From Lysobacter sp. (lineage in GTDB: Bacteria; Pseudomonadota; Gammaproteobacteria; Xanthomonadales; Xanthomonadaceae): a stretch of DNA of 64,000 bases. Shown here piece after piece: positions 27,329 to 35,380 of this stretch. The stretch lies in contig JABFRN010000001.1 of assembly GCA_013141175.1 (NCBI GenBank), forward strand, positions 3,182,001 through 3,246,000, written 5' to 3'. Both the position numbers and the translations under genes were made by a program. The notes below the pieces were generated by a model. The model saw only the letters and a program-made list of their open reading frames with translations, ran no database searches and was not told where the DNA came from. The stretch's first letter is position 1; every line of letters starts with the position of its first letter.

Positions 27329-27523
27329 CTAACCTTCTGCGTCAGTTTGCGGCGGCGATAGAGATCGAAGTCCGCAAGGAATGCGACGCCGACCGCGAAA
27401 CCAGGCATCGATGAATTTCGCGAATTCTTCGGCCGAAGCGTTTCCGGTCATGCCATCCAGTTTGTGGTTTGGGTCTCCGCGCTTCGCGAGCACTGCTCGC
27501 GGCGGGGGCGACCGCCCGGTCAT
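27329..27523 (-). CDS. Possible small hypothetical protein
   Basis: A 64-codon frame starting MTGRSPPPRAVLAKRGDPNH and containing MTGNASAEEFAKFIDAWFRG, which has protein-like amphipathic spacing; a shorter start at that second Met is possible. It lies alone in the 328-base gap between the HNH gene and the receiver-like gene, all minus strand. No motif recognised and no strong ribosome site; low confidence. Confidence 0.3.
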   Translation of the reverse strand: MTGRSPPPRAVLAKRGDPNHKLDGMTGNASAEEFAKFIDAWFRGRRRIPCGLRSLSPPQTDAEG

Positions 27524-27579
27524 GGAAGGCCGGGCAGGGTTTGATGAAGCGAAAAAAGCCCCGTCATGGATGGCGACGA

Positions 27580-28350
27580 TCAAACGAGGAGCGAAGTGCC
27601 GCGGGGGTTCTTCGGCAAATGCGTTTTCAGGAACGCCATCTGGTCCGCGAGGATGTTGCGATTGCTCAGGATCAGATGCTCGATCCAGCTCGGGCGATAC
27701 GGCACCGCCAGCAACGGCATCGATGCCTGTTGCGGCGTCCGGCCGCCTTTGCGCGAATTGCAGTGGAAACAGGCCGACACCACGTTTTCCCATGTGTCCC
27801 GGCCGCCGCGCGAGAGCGGCATCACATGGTCGCGGGTCAACAGCTGGCGGCTGAAGTGCTTGCCGCAGTACAGGCACAAGTGTTGATCGCGCGCGAACAA
27901 TGCCGGGTTGCTCAACGCTGGGGTCGGGGCGAGCGCATGCGCGCGCGCATGGCCGCGCGCAGCGACGATGGGATGCAGTTCGAGCACGCTGCGCTCGCCG
28001 CTGGCGCGGCTGATGCCGCCATGCACGCTGAGGCAGGGCTCGCCGAGCGTCCAGGCGACCGCGCCACGGGCATAAAGACAGGCGGCGTCCTGCCAGCTGA
28101 TCCAGTTCAGAATGCGGCCGTGGGCATCCAGCGAGAGCAGGCGGATGGCGTCGAGTCGGGCGGGTGTCGCGCTGGCCGCGCTTCCGGAGAGAGAGGGCTC
28201 GACCCGTGTTGCGTCGGAGACGATGAAAGCCGGGTCGCGATCGGCAACCCGGTGGAGGATCCTGTTCGGGGATGACCCCTCGAGGATCAGGCGCAAGGCT
28301 GGTGTGTCGGCCTCCATATGGACACCGAGCATACCCGCTTTGAACGACAT
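27580..28350 (-). CDS. HNH endonuclease family protein
   Basis: 256 residues. The C-terminal half has a zinc-ribbon HNH nuclease: CLYCGKHFS, then RDHVMPLSRGG, ENVVSACFHCNSRKG, giving CxxC...H...N...CxxC. The N-terminal half is of unknown fold. Similar stand-alone HNH proteins are conserved in this order and are often annotated only as HNH endonuclease; the role may be in DNA repair or restriction, not shown. Alternative starts are Met7 and Met12. A hairpin lies 11 bases upstream of the chosen ATG. Confidence 0.8.
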   Translation of the reverse strand: MSFKAGMLGVHMEADTPALRLILEGSSPNRILHRVADRDPAFIVSDATRVEPSLSGSAASATPARLDAIRLLSLDAHGRILNWISWQDAACLYARGAVAWTLGEPCLSVHGGISRASGERSVLELHPIVAARGHARAHALAPTPALSNPALFARDQHLCLYCGKHFSRQLLTRDHVMPLSRGGRDTWENVVSACFHCNSRKGGRTPQQASMPLLAVPYRPSWIEHLILSNRNILADQMAFLKTHLPKNPRGTSLLV

Positions 28351-28360
28351 TTGCCGCCAC

Positions 28361-28377
28361 CACCGGCAGTGCCGGTG
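28361..28377 (-). other. Short palindrome between acyl-CoA dehydrogenase and HNH genes
   Basis: CACCGGCA and TGCCGGTG around a single base form a perfect palindrome in the 38-base gap after the acyl-CoA dehydrogenase stop. No T-run follows on the minus strand, so it may be a weak or Rho-assisted terminator, or shield the HNH ribosome site. Confidence 0.5.
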
Positions 28378-28388
28378 GCGGGGTGCGG

Positions 28389-30179
28389 TCAGTCGCCGAA
28401 GCCTTCGGCGGACAGGCTCATCAGCGAACCCGCCCCGCTGGCGATCGATTCCACGTGGGTGCGCGTGCGCGGCAGCACGCGGGCGAAATAGAAGCGGGCG
28501 GTTTCGCGCTTCGCATCCTTGAACGCCTGCGGGCGCGAGGACGCATCCGCAGCGGCCACGCTGCGCGCCCACCAGTAGGCCAGCGTCACGTAACCCGAAT
28601 AAAACAGGTAGTCCCACGCAGCGGCGCCGATTTCGTCGGGGTTGCCGGCGGCGCGGCGACCGATCATCTGCGTCACCTCCTGCCATTCCTGCGCCCGCGC
28701 GCGCAGCGGTGCGATGAACTCGTCGAGCGCTTCGTTGCCGGCCTGTTCCGCGCAGAACGCTTCGATCATGCCGAGGAACACTTTCAGGCCTTCGCCCTTG
28801 AGCTGCATCACTTTGCGGCCCATCAGATCCAGCGCCTGGATGCCGGTGGTGCCTTCGTACATCGTGGTGATGCGCGCGTCGCGCGCAAGCTGCTCCATGC
28901 CCCATTCCTGGATGTAGCCGTGGCCGCCGAAGCATTGCTGCGCGTGATAGGTGCATTCGATCGCCCATTCGGTCAGACAGGCTTTGACGATCGGCGTAAG
29001 GAAACCCAGCAGTGCGTCGGCCTGCGCGCGTTCGGCCTCGTCCTTGCCGTGATCGACGATATCCAGCAGCAGGCCGGCCTGGAATCCGAGCAGGCGACCG
29101 CCTTCGATCAGCGCCTTCTGGGTCAGCAGCATGCGCCGCACGTCCGGATGGACGATGATCGGATCGGCGGGTTTTTCCGGAAACTTCGCACCCGACAGCG
29201 CGCGCATCTGCAGGCGTTCGCGGGCATAGCGCAATGCATTCTGATAAGCGCGTTCCGACAGGCCGAGGCCCTGCAGGCCGACCGACAGGCGCGCGCCATT
29301 CATCATGGTGAACATCGCCATCAGGCCTTTGTGCGGCTGACCGATCAACGTGCCCGCAGCGCCATCGAAATTCATCACGCAGGTGGCCGAACCGTGGATG
29401 CCCATCTTGTGTTCGATCGCGCCGCAGCGCACGGCGTTGGGTTCGCCCAGCGAGCCGTCCGGATTCACCTTGAACTTGGGCACGATGAACATCGAGATGC
29501 CCTTGCTGCCGGCGGGCGCGTCCGGCAGGCGCGCAAGCACCAGATGCACGATGTTTTCGGTGAGGTCGTGGTCGCCGGCGGTGATGAAGATCTTGGTGCC
29601 GGTGATGGTGTAGGAGCCGTCCGGATGCGGTTCGGCGCGGGTCTTGAGCAGGCCGAGGTCACTGCCGCAATGGGGTTCGGTCAGGCACATGGTGCCGGTC
29701 CAGCGGCCTTCCACCATCGGCGCGAGGAACGCCTGCTTTTGCCAGTCTTCGCCATGATGCAGCAGGGCCTCGGTGGCGCCGTGCGAGAGCAGCGGGAAAT
29801 TGCCCCAGGCCAGGTTCGCGGCGTGGATCATTTCCTTCATCGCGGTGCCGAGGGTGTGCGGCATGCCCTGGCCGCCGTATTCGACCGGCGATTCCAGGCC
29901 GGTCCAGCCCCCTTCCGCGAACTGCGCATAGGCCTCCTTGAAGCCGGGCGGCGTGGTCACCTTGCCGGTTGCCTTGTCGTAGGTCGCGCCATGGGTATCG
30001 CCGATGCGATTGAGCGGCGCGACCACGGTTTCGGCGAAGCGCGCGCTTTCTTCCAGCACCGCATCGATCAATTCACGGTTGGCGTCCGCGAAACCGAGGC
30101 TCGAGAAGGTGCGCTCACTGTCGAGCACGTCGAACAGCGCGAAACGGATATCGGCGAGAGGGGCTTTGTAGGTGCTCAT
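28389..30179 (-). CDS. Acyl-CoA dehydrogenase
   Basis: A 596-residue flavoprotein of fatty-acid beta-oxidation. Family signatures: CLTEPHCGSDLGLLKTRAE (FAD/substrate loop) and CFGGHGYIQEWGMEQLARD, then YEGTTGIQALDLMGRK; the Glu of YEGTTG is the expected catalytic base position. Longer than the 380-residue core family because of N- and C-terminal extensions, as in the FadE-like/AcdB type. Alone on the minus strand between a small lipoprotein gene and the HNH gene. The preferred chain length of the substrate cannot be told. Confidence 0.9.
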   Translation of the reverse strand: MSTYKAPLADIRFALFDVLDSERTFSSLGFADANRELIDAVLEESARFAETVVAPLNRIGDTHGATYDKATGKVTTPPGFKEAYAQFAEGGWTGLESPVEYGGQGMPHTLGTAMKEMIHAANLAWGNFPLLSHGATEALLHHGEDWQKQAFLAPMVEGRWTGTMCLTEPHCGSDLGLLKTRAEPHPDGSYTITGTKIFITAGDHDLTENIVHLVLARLPDAPAGSKGISMFIVPKFKVNPDGSLGEPNAVRCGAIEHKMGIHGSATCVMNFDGAAGTLIGQPHKGLMAMFTMMNGARLSVGLQGLGLSERAYQNALRYARERLQMRALSGAKFPEKPADPIIVHPDVRRMLLTQKALIEGGRLLGFQAGLLLDIVDHGKDEAERAQADALLGFLTPIVKACLTEWAIECTYHAQQCFGGHGYIQEWGMEQLARDARITTMYEGTTGIQALDLMGRKVMQLKGEGLKVFLGMIEAFCAEQAGNEALDEFIAPLRARAQEWQEVTQMIGRRAAGNPDEIGAAAWDYLFYSGYVTLAYWWARSVAAADASSRPQAFKDAKRETARFYFARVLPRTRTHVESIASGAGSLMSLSAEGFGD

Positions 30180-30282
30180 AGGGTTCGGAAGAGGGATTCG
30201 AAGAGGAAGATGGGAAATACAGGCCGAAAGCGTGCCGTATGCAGAGGGGGTGTCGCCGACTCGGTCGAGCGTTCCGTGATGC

Positions 30283-30774
30283 TCAGCGCATCACGCCGGG
30301 AAGCCCGGGTACCGGACTGAGCGCACTGTTGCGTTTGACTTTGTAGTCGCGCGCCTTGTGGTCCTCGGCTGCGGCGCTGATCTTGCCTTCGAGGCTGTAA
30401 TCCAGGCTGCGGCGGTCGGCGAGGGCGTCGGCGATGACGATGCGCGCCGCTGCGCTGGGCGCGAGCGTGACGTCGACGACATCGGCCGATTCCGGGCCTA
30501 TCGTCAGCGCGGGCGCGGCCTGCAATTCGCCGGCGACTTCGGTGCCTGCGCGGAGCGTCATCGCGATGCGTTCGAAGCGCATCGGCACGTTGCTGAAATT
30601 CTGCAGCCGCAGCGCGACGGTCCATTGTCCGTCGGTGCCGACGCTCAGTTGCTGGATGCTGGCAGTGGGCTCGGACACGCGCCGCACCGGGCCGGTGACA
30701 CAGCCGGACAATGCCAGGAGGCATGCCGCTGCCGTGATCGCCGCACTCAATCGCATTGCCCATCGTTGCCGCAT
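30283..30774 (-). CDS. Lipoprotein with LEA14-like domain
   Basis: 163 residues. Signal peptide with lipobox LSGC near residue 25, then a beta-rich domain whose VALRLQNFSNVPMRFERIAM segment resembles the LEA type 2/WHy fold found in bacterial envelope lipoproteins. GGAG 6 bases before the ATG at 30774 supports the start MRQRWAMRLSAA. Role unknown; probably stress or envelope related. Confidence 0.65.
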   Translation of the reverse strand: MRQRWAMRLSAAITAAACLLALSGCVTGPVRRVSEPTASIQQLSVGTDGQWTVALRLQNFSNVPMRFERIAMTLRAGTEVAGELQAAPALTIGPESADVVDVTLAPSAAARIVIADALADRRSLDYSLEGKISAAAEDHKARDYKVKRNSALSPVPGLPGVMR

Positions 30775-30883
30775 CGCGCGCTCCAGAGACATTCGGGACC
30801 GCAATACTAGCGCGCCTCCATGCGCGACCGTACGTCCGGGCGGATCGCGGCCGGTCGACGGGTCATCGGGCGTTGCGGCGCAA

Positions 30884-31492
30884 TCAGCGCAGCGGTGCGC
30901 TGACGATGAGGGTGTCGAGTTCATAGCCCATCGCGGTCGCACGGGCCTTCAGTTCATCGAACTGCGCCTTGGACATGTCGGGGGTGCGCGACAGGATCCA
31001 GAGGTATTCGCGCCCCGGCTCGCCGACGATGGCCCACTGGTAGTCGGGGTCGAGCGCGATCACCCAGTAGTCGGCCCAGGTCAGCGGCAGCCAGGACAGC
31101 CAGTCCGGCGCGAACCGCACCTCCAGCCGGCCGGGATGGTCCGGGTCGCGCCGCGCGACGCCATCGACCTCGTCGATATCGCCGTCTTTGTTCTTGCATC
31201 GATTCTTGACGCCGACCAGGTCGTCGTCGCGCAGGGTGTACTGGGCGGAGGTCTCCGCGGCGCATTTGCGCTGGAAGAACATCGGCAGCCGGGCGATTTC
31301 GTGCCATTGGCCCGCGTAACGGGTGATGTCGAGTTCGCTCACCGAGGTCACCTCAGCGGCACGGGCAGGCATGGCCAGTGCGGCGGACATCAACAGGACG
31401 GACAGTGCCGATACGGCCAAAGTCCGTGCCGATGGGACCTGCCTGGATGGAATCTTGGCTAACCGACGCATGCGACCCCCTGCGATACGCAA
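30884..31492 (-). CDS. Bacterial lipocalin (Blc-like)
   Basis: 202 residues from the longest start. A signal peptide precedes the lipocalin signature YAGQWHEIARLPMFFQRKC, followed by Blc-like motifs (VRFAPDWLSWL, DYWVIALDPDYQWAIVG). Blc proteins sit in the envelope and bind lysophospholipids or fatty acids. No lipobox Cys is visible, so this one is likely soluble periplasmic, not lipidated. A shorter start at Met8 (31471) is possible. It follows the kinase gene on the same strand by 21 bases and may be co-transcribed. Confidence 0.85.
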   Translation of the reverse strand: MRIAGGRMRRLAKIPSRQVPSARTLAVSALSVLLMSAALAMPARAAEVTSVSELDITRYAGQWHEIARLPMFFQRKCAAETSAQYTLRDDDLVGVKNRCKNKDGDIDEVDGVARRDPDHPGRLEVRFAPDWLSWLPLTWADYWVIALDPDYQWAIVGEPGREYLWILSRTPDMSKAQFDELKARATAMGYELDTLIVSAPLR

Positions 31493-31513
31493 CCCGATTC
31501 GGGCGGGCCGATC

Positions 31514-34438
31514 TTAGCGCGGTTGGCGTAAAGCGGCCGTTGCGCCCGGTGACGCGCCATCCGGCATCCGCGTCGGCGGCGGCAGGCGCGCGAGCTGTTC
31601 CCTGAGTTCCCGTATCTTCGGATGCTCCGGGTCGCCGTGGATCGTCGTGCCGAACGCGATCGCCTCGGTCAGCAGTCCGCGCGCGTCGGCCGACGCGTTC
31701 TGGCGTTGATGGATGCCCGCACGCATGTACATCGCGCCGAAACGGGCGAGCTTGATCGTCTTCGAATCGCCGGGCTTTGCGGCGGTGATGCGCAGGATAT
31801 CTTCCAGCGGCGCGATCGCCTCGCCATCCGCGCCGGCGTCGATGGCCATTTTCGCCGACAGCAGCTCATTGAAGACGAGGTAGGGATGGTCCGCGCCGAG
31901 GTAGCGCCGGATCTCGGTATTCGCACGCTGGATGATCCGCTTGGCATCCGCTGTCCTTCCTGCATCGTTGAGGGCGCGGGCGTAGATCGACAGCACGTGG
32001 GGAATCGGCAGTTTCCGTCTTTCGGTTTCCCGGGCGATGTCCTCGTAGAGCGCGAGCGATTCGTCCAGCAATGTCCTGTCGTCGAGATCGATGCTGAATT
32101 CGGACAGGATATTGGCCAGCGTGATCTTGGCCGAAATCGTCTGCTCCAGCGTTGCGCCACGGGATGACGCCAGCAGCGCCACGCTTTGCCTCGCCTGCGC
32201 AATGATGTCTTCCGGCCGTCCATCGCTGAGCAATGCGCGTGCGGAAGCGGTGTATTTCAGCGATTCGGTGTAATAAGGATGCTGTCGCCCGAGACTTTGT
32301 CCGAGGACATCCATCGCCCGTTTCGAATAGGCGAGCGCCTGCCGCACCTGCGCTTCATCGATGGCGACCGCATGCAGTGTCGCTTCGCTGCAGGCAAGCA
32401 GCGCGCGGCCGGTTTCCGGATGCCGCATGCCGTAGGTCTTTTCGAACGCGGCCAGCGTCTCGATGGCGAGGGATCTCGCCTCCGGCTGCCGGTTCATCCG
32501 CAGCAGTGTCCGCACCAGCGCCAGGCGCGCGTTGTTGGCGACTTGCGGATAACGTTCGCCGCCGAGACGGATGGCCTGGTCCAGCTCCGCCTCCGCTGTC
32601 GTGGTGTCGTAGATATCGGTGTGCCATTGCGCGCGCAGGGTCAGCAGTTCCGGCAGCATGCGCGAGGCGTCTCCGCGCAAGTAGCGCGACGCTTCCAGCG
32701 CCTCGTCGAGCAGAGTCAACGCTTCGTCGTGCCGGCCCTGGTGCCAGCGCGCGCGCGCCAGTTCCGTGGTCAGGCCGATCCGGGTCGGACGATCCTCGAA
32801 CGCACGGTCGAGAAACCCCGTGTTTTCCTGCAGCGCGCGCCTGCAGATCGTTTCCGCCTCGACATGGCGCGCCTGCTGGTTCAGCGCGATCGCGCGCGTG
32901 GCGTCGGCGCGCGCCTGGATCGTGGGATTGTCCTCGCCGAGCGTTCTGGCTTCTTCGCCGAGTTCCAATGCATGCGCATAGTCGCCGATGGTGATGTAGT
33001 TGCGCGAAAGCGTGAGCAGGCCATAGGCCATGGTGTTGTCGTTGTGGTCGTTTCGGGACTCGCGCAGCTTCGATTCCGTGCGGCCGAGCAGTACGCGCGG
33101 GTTCAATCCGGCTTCGCCCAGCCCCGACATGGCCGCGGAACCCAGGGATTCCTCGAAGACGAGGCTGAGCGCGGCCATATCGCGTTCGTTCTGCCGGTGC
33201 TTCAACCATTGCCCACCCAATGTGGCGGTCAATCCCAGCGACAGGCATGCGATGGCCGCGGCGGCGAAACGATGGCGGCGCACCAGCTTTCCCAGGCGAT
33301 AGCCGGGGCGACCCGCCACGGCCGAGACCGGCCTCGCCTGCAGCCAACCTTTCAGGTCTGCGGCCAGATCCGCAGCGGTCGCGTAACGTTGCTCCGGCAC
33401 GGGCTGCAGACACTTGCGCAGGATCGCGTCGAGATCCGAGTGAAGCAGGCGCGCGAGCGATCTTCTGGAAGACAATCCCCGTGCCCGCAGTGCAGCTGGC
33501 GTCGCGCCGTCGATCAGCGCTTCCGTATCGAATGCGTCCTCGGAGAGCAGATTGCACAGCAGCGGGATCGGACTTGCCGTCGGCGGCGTGTCGAACACCA
33601 GTTCGCACAGCACCGCGCCGAGCGAGTAGATGTCGCTGGCGAAACCGGGCGATTCCTGTGCGATCCTTTCCGGCGCCGCATAGGCTGCGGTCATGCCCAG
33701 CCGCACCGTTCCGTCGCTTTCGCCGTCGCTCAGCAACGATGCGACCCCGAAATCCAGCAGCCTCACCAAGCCATCGTCGTCCACCAACAGATTCGCGGGC
33801 TTGATATCGCCGTGCACCACGCCGTGCTTGTGCGCGTACTGCACGGCATCGCAGACCTGCAGCAAAAGCGTCACGCGCTCGACTATCGTGCGACGACGAT
33901 GGTCGCACCAGCGGTCGATGGGCGCGCCGTCGATCAGTTCCATCGCCAGCCACGGACGGTCTCCGGCGTCCAGTCCGCCGTCGATCAGCCGACTGATTCC
34001 CGGGTGCGAGAGCTTCGCGAGGATTTCCCTTTCGCGCAGGAATGCGTCCGTCGGCGGGCGCGATGCCGCTTCGATCCGGATGCGTTTGATCGCCACGCTC
34101 TGGCGATAGGCGCCGTCGTCGCGATGCGCCAGATGGACGCATCCCATGCCGCCCTGCCCGAGCAGGGAATCGATCCGCCACGGACCGAGTCGGTCGCCGG
34201 GCGTGAGATCGACATCCGCATGCGAAGGTGCGCTCGTCCGCGGCAGCGACGATTGCGGCGTGCGGTCAAGCAGTGAGTTGTCGTTCCGGTGTTCGGCCTG
34301 CAGCAGCAGCGCAAGACGATCCGCCATCGCGGGCTTGCGCCAGTGCAGCCACCACAGGTGCGGCGCGCGCAGCGGTCCCGGCAGCGCCAGATGGCGCTGC
34401 AGGCTGCGCAAAATGCCTGCGGTGTCCTCAGCGCCCAT
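31514..34438 (-). CDS. Membrane Ser/Thr protein kinase with C-terminal TPR-type domain
   Basis: 974 residues. Kinase domain with glycine loop LLGQGGMGCVHLAH, catalytic loop HGDIKPANLL (HGD replaces the usual HRD), and LLDFGVA in the DFG position. One hydrophobic segment (FAAAAIACLSLGLTATLGG) follows, then a long helical region of tetratricopeptide type. The start ATG at 34438 lies inside the end of the ECF sigma gene (11-base overlap), so the two are translationally coupled. Kinases of this layout paired with ECF sigma factors are thought to control the sigma factor's activity; that is family knowledge, not shown here. Confidence 0.88.
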   Translation of the reverse strand: MGAEDTAGILRSLQRHLALPGPLRAPHLWWLHWRKPAMADRLALLLQAEHRNDNSLLDRTPQSSLPRTSAPSHADVDLTPGDRLGPWRIDSLLGQGGMGCVHLAHRDDGAYRQSVAIKRIRIEAASRPPTDAFLREREILAKLSHPGISRLIDGGLDAGDRPWLAMELIDGAPIDRWCDHRRRTIVERVTLLLQVCDAVQYAHKHGVVHGDIKPANLLVDDDGLVRLLDFGVASLLSDGESDGTVRLGMTAAYAAPERIAQESPGFASDIYSLGAVLCELVFDTPPTASPIPLLCNLLSEDAFDTEALIDGATPAALRARGLSSRRSLARLLHSDLDAILRKCLQPVPEQRYATAADLAADLKGWLQARPVSAVAGRPGYRLGKLVRRHRFAAAAIACLSLGLTATLGGQWLKHRQNERDMAALSLVFEESLGSAAMSGLGEAGLNPRVLLGRTESKLRESRNDHNDNTMAYGLLTLSRNYITIGDYAHALELGEEARTLGEDNPTIQARADATRAIALNQQARHVEAETICRRALQENTGFLDRAFEDRPTRIGLTTELARARWHQGRHDEALTLLDEALEASRYLRGDASRMLPELLTLRAQWHTDIYDTTTAEAELDQAIRLGGERYPQVANNARLALVRTLLRMNRQPEARSLAIETLAAFEKTYGMRHPETGRALLACSEATLHAVAIDEAQVRQALAYSKRAMDVLGQSLGRQHPYYTESLKYTASARALLSDGRPEDIIAQARQSVALLASSRGATLEQTISAKITLANILSEFSIDLDDRTLLDESLALYEDIARETERRKLPIPHVLSIYARALNDAGRTADAKRIIQRANTEIRRYLGADHPYLVFNELLSAKMAIDAGADGEAIAPLEDILRITAAKPGDSKTIKLARFGAMYMRAGIHQRQNASADARGLLTEAIAFGTTIHGDPEHPKIRELREQLARLPPPTRMPDGASPGATAALRQPR

Positions 34439-35048
34439 CGATGGTTGCGGTTGCGTATTCGTCGTCCATGCGTTGAAGCAGGAAGAGTTTCGCGGCTTGC
34501 CAGTCGCGTCGGACGGTACGCACGTGCACATCGAGGACGGAGGAAATTTCGCTCTCGGACATTCCGCCGAAATAGCGCCATTCGACGACCTGGGCCAGTC
34601 GCGGCGCGTGCTTGTGGAGTTCGTCCAGTGCCGCATCGAGCGCCAGCATTTCGTCGGGCTCGCCGTGTTCCGCAGCGATCGACACGCTTTCCAGCGAAAT
34701 GGACGCCACACCGCCGCCGCGCTTTTCGGCGCGTCGGCGCCGGATCTCATCGAGGATCGCCATCCGCATCGCGCTCACCACCAGGCCGACGAGCTGCCTC
34801 CGGTTTTCGGCGCGGACATTGTCCTTGCGCATCAGGCGAAGCCACGTTTCGTTGATGAGCGATGTCGGGGTCAGCGTATGTCCGGATGAGTGCCACAACT
34901 GCGCGCGCGCGAGCCGGTAGAGATCGCGATACAGCAACGAGTAGATCTCGTTCCAGACGAGCGGCTGTCCATGTCTGGCGCGGTCGATCAGTGCAGTGAT
35001 CGATTCCGGAACATGGGAAGCGGGGTTGATGTGCGGGTCGGACGGCAT
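34428..35048 (-). CDS. ECF-type RNA polymerase sigma factor (TIGR02999-like)
   Basis: 206 residues with sigma region 2 (YRDLYRLARAQLW...SLINETWLRL) and region 4 (RYFGGMSESEISSVLDVHVR, a helix-turn-helix). The region 2 style matches the Sig-70_X6/TIGR02999 group, which is usually followed by a Ser/Thr kinase with TPRs, as here. The start MPSDPHINPA at 35048 is preferred because further upstream codons lie in what looks like promoter DNA. Regulon unknown. Confidence 0.85.
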   Translation of the reverse strand: MPSDPHINPASHVPESITALIDRARHGQPLVWNEIYSLLYRDLYRLARAQLWHSSGHTLTPTSLINETWLRLMRKDNVRAENRRQLVGLVVSAMRMAILDEIRRRRAEKRGGGVASISLESVSIAAEHGEPDEMLALDAALDELHKHAPRLAQVVEWRYFGGMSESEISSVLDVHVRTVRRDWQAAKLFLLQRMDDEYATATIDGR

Positions 35049-35380
35049 CGTGGCGAGCACTATGAGCGATTTCTTTTCGACGCAGACAATCCCATTGTAT
35101 TCAATGAAACCGATTGGTTTATAAGGAAATTGTCGGCCTCTCGAAGCGGCTGTCGATATCGATTGAAGTGTGATGCCCGGCACATAACGGGAAAATATTT
35201 CCTGACGAACGCAGCCCGGATGTCCTGTCTCGGGTCCGGCCCGCGGCTTGAATAGACAGCGTTGTCAGCCAAGCGAACCCGGTGCGATGGACCAGACACG
35301 GTTTTTCGGTGCGCCGGTTCTCCGGTTTTGCATGCCAACGCACAGTCTTGTCGTCCGTCATCGATCCTGGAGAACTGCAT
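35049..35380. promoter_or_regulatory. Divergent intergenic region between sigma factor and GH43 genes
   Basis: 332 bases without a gene. A/T-rich around 35060-35200, with TTGTAT (35095-35100) and TATAAG (35120-35125) 19 bases apart on the plus strand as a weak promoter candidate. No repeat or RNA gene seen. Confidence 0.35.
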
